DNA from: Flavobacteriaceae bacterium UBA3339
GTDB lineage: Bacteria; Bacteroidota; Bacteroidia; Flavobacteriales; Flavobacteriaceae
Length of the DNA: 64,000 nt
Reading direction: 5' to 3'
NCBI GenBank assembly: GCA_002360925.1
Contig: DERN01000016.1
Span: forward strand, 62,001-126,000
The position numbers and the translations under genes were made by a program. The notes beneath the pieces are model-generated. The model searched no databases. It saw nothing but the letters and a program-made list of their open reading frames with translations, and had not been told where the DNA came from. This document shows positions 61,228 to 64,000 of this stretch, piece after piece; position 1 is the first letter of the stretch, and every line of letters starts with the position of its first letter.

Positions 61228-62766
61228 TTAATTTTTAAAAGTGTTAGGCTTAATAGGTTTTAAAGTATTAAAATCAACCGGGTATGGTATTTTCATTCCA
61301 CGCATAAAGTAAGTCCCAGTAGAGTTATAATATAAGCTGCGCATGTACTTTTCTCTTATATGAGCTTGATACTTAGGCATTTCACCAGAATATTTCCCAT
61401 ATGCTCCAGGACCAGCTTCAAGAAGTGACTGATTATATCTATTTAAAGCTGCGTCAGTAACTCCAAATTTGTAGACCTCTCCATTTGCCTCATAAACAGC
61501 ATAAACTCTAGAAGGATTATTTGAAGTTGAACTTGTTGTTAATTTTATAGGTTCTATACTTAACGATTTCTGATAATCACTTCCAATTTTATCAATCTGT
61601 GCGTTTAAACTCTTAACAACTGGTATCATGGCATCATCTACCATAGCACTTCCTGATGGCGGTGTTGTCGATGATCTACCGTTCCACGGACTAATATTAT
61701 TTTGTTTTGCTTGACTGTATGCAGATGAAGCACCAGAAATACTACCAGTAACAAATCCCATAGCAAAACCACTACCAAAGCCGTCTATCGCCTGAGAAAA
61801 ACTCCCTGTTTGAATACCTATTATTCCAGAATTCATTACACCTCCAGTAAATCCTCCTCCTAATGCTCCACCTAAAGTACCTTGTAATACAGGACTTGAA
61901 ATATTAATACCTTGAATAGCAACAGATATTCCAGAACTTATGTAAGAACCAACTGCTCCTCCAACTACCCCCGTTATACCACCCATAATTGCCCCTTGAG
62001 TTATATTGTCCCCAGAAAGCCAAGCATTTGTTCCCCCAACAAGTGCTCCTCCTGCAGCCCAACCTGCTGGTCCATACAATGAAAGTGTACCAGCGGCAGC
62101 GCCAGACCCAAAAGCAGCAGCACCTTTTCCTATAATATCCCAAAAACTACCGTTAATATTACCTTGATATATATTAACCCCTAAATTAATTAATCCTCCA
62201 ATCAAAGCTGCAACGATATCATCAACCACTGCATAGTTTCCACTTGGATCTGTGAATCTTAAGGGATTGTTAAATACATACCCATATAAATTGTAATTTT
62301 GCGGATTTCCCGGGTCTTGTATAAAATTATCTGGCGCAAGAAAACGGTGTAGTTTTGCATCATACAAACGAGCATTCATATTGATTAAACCAACACCTTG
62401 TAAATGCTCGTGCCCAGTATATCCTCTTTCTAGAAATGTTAGCTTGCCTAGGTTATTGTTTTGTCCGTCCTGTACGAAAAGTATATTACCCCAAGCATCG
62501 AAATGGCGTTTTTCTACAATATTTCCGACATTATTCGTTATTGCCAAGATACTGCCTAAATAATCACGATGCAAGTAATATAATGCGGTAGCGTCGTTTT
62601 CTTTACGCTGAAGGATACTTGCCGTATAAGGGTCGCCATCCACATACATATTAACAATATATTTATTGGTAGATTTATCAAAATCTACTTCTATATCACC
62701 AACTGGTGAATAGTATCGTATTTTTGATGATGCGGTAAAATCTACTGCTTCATTACCATAATACAT
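61228..62766 (-). pseudogene. RHS repeat protein, 3' part with C-terminal toxin (split from the 5' part by a frameshift)
   Basis: 512-residue frame; the first methionine at 62766 (MYYGNEAVDF) is internal, and the frame continues upstream to the slippery site at 62834-62841. It holds the last RHS repeats (DYLGSILAITNN, RHFDAWGNILF), the RHS core end (YDAKLHRFLAPDNFIQDP, YNLYGYVFNNPLRFTDPSG), a glycine-rich pre-toxin region (about 180-350) and a C-terminal tip (about 415-512) with VYAVYEANGEVYKFGVTD. The RHS shell normally encloses the toxin, which is released after the DPxG-type cleavage site, here LRFTDPSGNY. Without the 5' part the encoded protein cannot be complete unless frameshifting restores it. 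Confidence 0.85.
61231..61524 (-). other. C-terminal toxin domain, GIY-YIG/URI-like by eye
   Basis: The last 98 residues read RVYAVYEANGEVYKFGVTD, then NRYNQSLLEAGPG, AHIREKYMRSLYYNS and a basic end. The spacing of VYAVY...YKFGVT...R resembles the two strands and the following Arg helix of GIY-YIG/URI nucleases, which include RHS-linked toxins. The call is tentative because the canonical GIY and YIG triplets are not exact. Confidence 0.45.
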
Positions 62767-62824
62767 TGCTGCACGGTTGTTAAATCCATCGTATTTAAAA
62801 TAGATGTTTTCTTTACCTTGCTGT

Positions 62825-64000
62825 TTAATAATTAAAGGGGGCTTTATTTACATCGTACGTAACTTGTTGCAATGGGTTGTTCTGGTAATATGCCAAATCG
62901 TTCAGATTTTCTACATTTTGCAGTTGATATGCTTTTGCAGAATCATATTTATAATCTCCCACATTAGATTTTATTATCCTTCCTTTAGAATCATATTGAA
63001 TACTCTCCATACCAGGCCCATATGCCTGATTTATAATGCGTGTATTAATATCAGTTAATCTATCATAAGAATCGTATGTAAAAACTTCAGTAAGCACGCC
63101 ATAAAAAAGGGTATTAGTGCGAAGTTTTAAATTACCGCGTTGTACATCCCAAGTATTATTTAAGTTAAATAATGCCGCATTGTTTTTATTAACCGTATTC
63201 TGTGTCAGATATCCGTACTGATCGTATGTGCGATTAGTAACCAAACCATTTGCAAGTGTAAAATTAGTAACTTGTCCACGTTGGTTAAATGAATTGTAAA
63301 CTTTTAAATCGGTATTAGTTGCAGTATTTTGCAATTTCCATAAATAACCGTTTTTATAGACATTCTTAGTTTTAAATGTATCTGTGCCATTTGGACCTGC
63401 TACTATTTTTTCCTCAGTAAGCTCACGTCCTAAAGCATCATACGTGTAATTGTAGGTAAATGTAAATCCTTGAGCCGTTTTATGCCTTTTTGTTATTATA
63501 CGTTTATAATTATCATATGTAAAATATTCAACATAAGGACCATCCGCAGAATTAGTTATAATACTTGCTGGTAATTTATCTGAACCATAATTATATTTAA
63601 TATTCTTACCAGAATGACCGATGTTAGAAATTTTTCCAGTTGCATCATAATATCTACCAATAATTCCATTTGGAGTTGTTTCTTTCAGTAAGTCTCCTAT
63701 ACTGTTGTACTCATAGATATAAGTTCCAGCTGAAGGATCGATCATTTTTGTTTTTCTACCCCAGCCGTCGTACTCAAAACTGATAACCGTTCCGTCATAA
63801 TTGGTGTTTTTTAGTGTTCCGTTGGCATTATAAATATAATTAATTGTTTCGCCATTGTCTACTACTTTTTTGGTTTGGTTGTTTGCGTTTTTAGTCTCGA
63901 TTCTGGTTTTTATGCCATCATTTACAGTAGATGACAATCCGTTGTAACTTGCCGTGATTTCTCTTCCAGTAGGTAAAACCGTTTTTATAATACGGCCGTA
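62825..64000 (-). pseudogene. RHS repeat protein, 5' part, beginning off the right edge
   Basis: The minus frame is open from base 64000 (YGRIIKTVLPTGREITASYNG) to a TAA at 62825-62827. It consists of YD/RHS repeats (FEYDGWGRKTKMIDPSAGTY, YEYNSIGDLLKET, FTYDNYKRIITK, YTYDALGRELTEEK, RTYDQYGYLTQNT). The frame ends in KAPFNY where removal of one C would give KAPLIIKQQGKEN and join directly to the 3' part. The true N terminus lies outside the window; the TTG at 63937 is only an internal codon. Confidence 0.88.

Noticed and set aside
62764..62766. Independent start of a separate protein at MYYGNEAV in the RHS region
   Set aside because: The sequence upstream in the same frame (LIIKQQGKENIYFKYDGF) continues the RHS repeat pattern, so this methionine is internal to a frameshifted gene.

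Overview
The window looks like chromosome of a member of the Bacteroidota, most likely the family Flavobacteriaceae (Flavobacterium or a close relative). The reasons are low G+C, many -7 boxes of the TAnnTTTG type, a gliding/type IX secretion style adhesin with PorP/SprF and OmpA partners, and family-typical proteins (DUF3078, DUF2480, GIN domain, DUF6909-like, small TatA). No rRNA, CRISPR array or complete insertion sequence was seen. One tRNA gene, tRNA-Ala(GGC), is present.

Layout. Positions 1-3309 (minus) hold the 3' part of a Suf iron-sulfur operon: sufS, sufE, a DUF59 protein, DUF2480 and a DUF3078 protein cut by the left edge. Positions 3460-16165 (minus) are a three-gene cell-surface operon: a 3262-residue repeat adhesin with a type B T9SS sorting domain, a PorP/SprF protein and a PorE-like OmpA protein. 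The adhesin carries a recent internal duplication of about 0.8 kb. Positions 16692-18359 (minus) are an ECF sigma factor, a small soluble protein and an MscS-like channel. Positions 18711-27705 are mixed housekeeping and stress genes: MFS efflux, DinB, two Crp/Fnr regulators, a uracil-DNA glycosylase family protein, a ClC channel, flavohemoglobin (hmp) next to one of the regulators, a guanidinium-type SMR exporter, CvpA and pheS.

Positions 27759-31858 (minus) form a compact PadR operon: the regulator is followed by five tandem paralogous membrane proteins with a shared N-terminal helical domain and then a small membrane protein. Its promoter carries a good inverted-repeat operator candidate. 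After a PaaE-like reductase and purD comes a polysaccharide region (34435-48596). It holds an initiating sugar-phosphate transferase, UDP-glucuronate decarboxylase, three glycosyltransferases, a Wzy-like protein, an O-antigen ligase family protein, a Wzx flippase and a Wzz-like protein, upstream of which lie a DUF6909-like protein, a CarboxypepD_reg-like protein and a GH3-family protein.

Positions 48774-57632 hold two small TatA genes (one only 56 residues), an intergenic small-RNA-like unit, tex, DUF1294, an XRE regulator with membrane helices, rpiB, rnr, a GIN-domain protein and a LysE-type exporter. From tRNA-Ala at 57704 to the right edge is a polymorphic-toxin island on the minus strand: an RHS gene broken by a one-base change in a run of five C, a nuclease-like C-terminal toxin tip, its presumed immunity gene, and a trail of displaced toxin and immunity remnants. 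This island and the PadR paralogue operon are the most interesting parts of the window.
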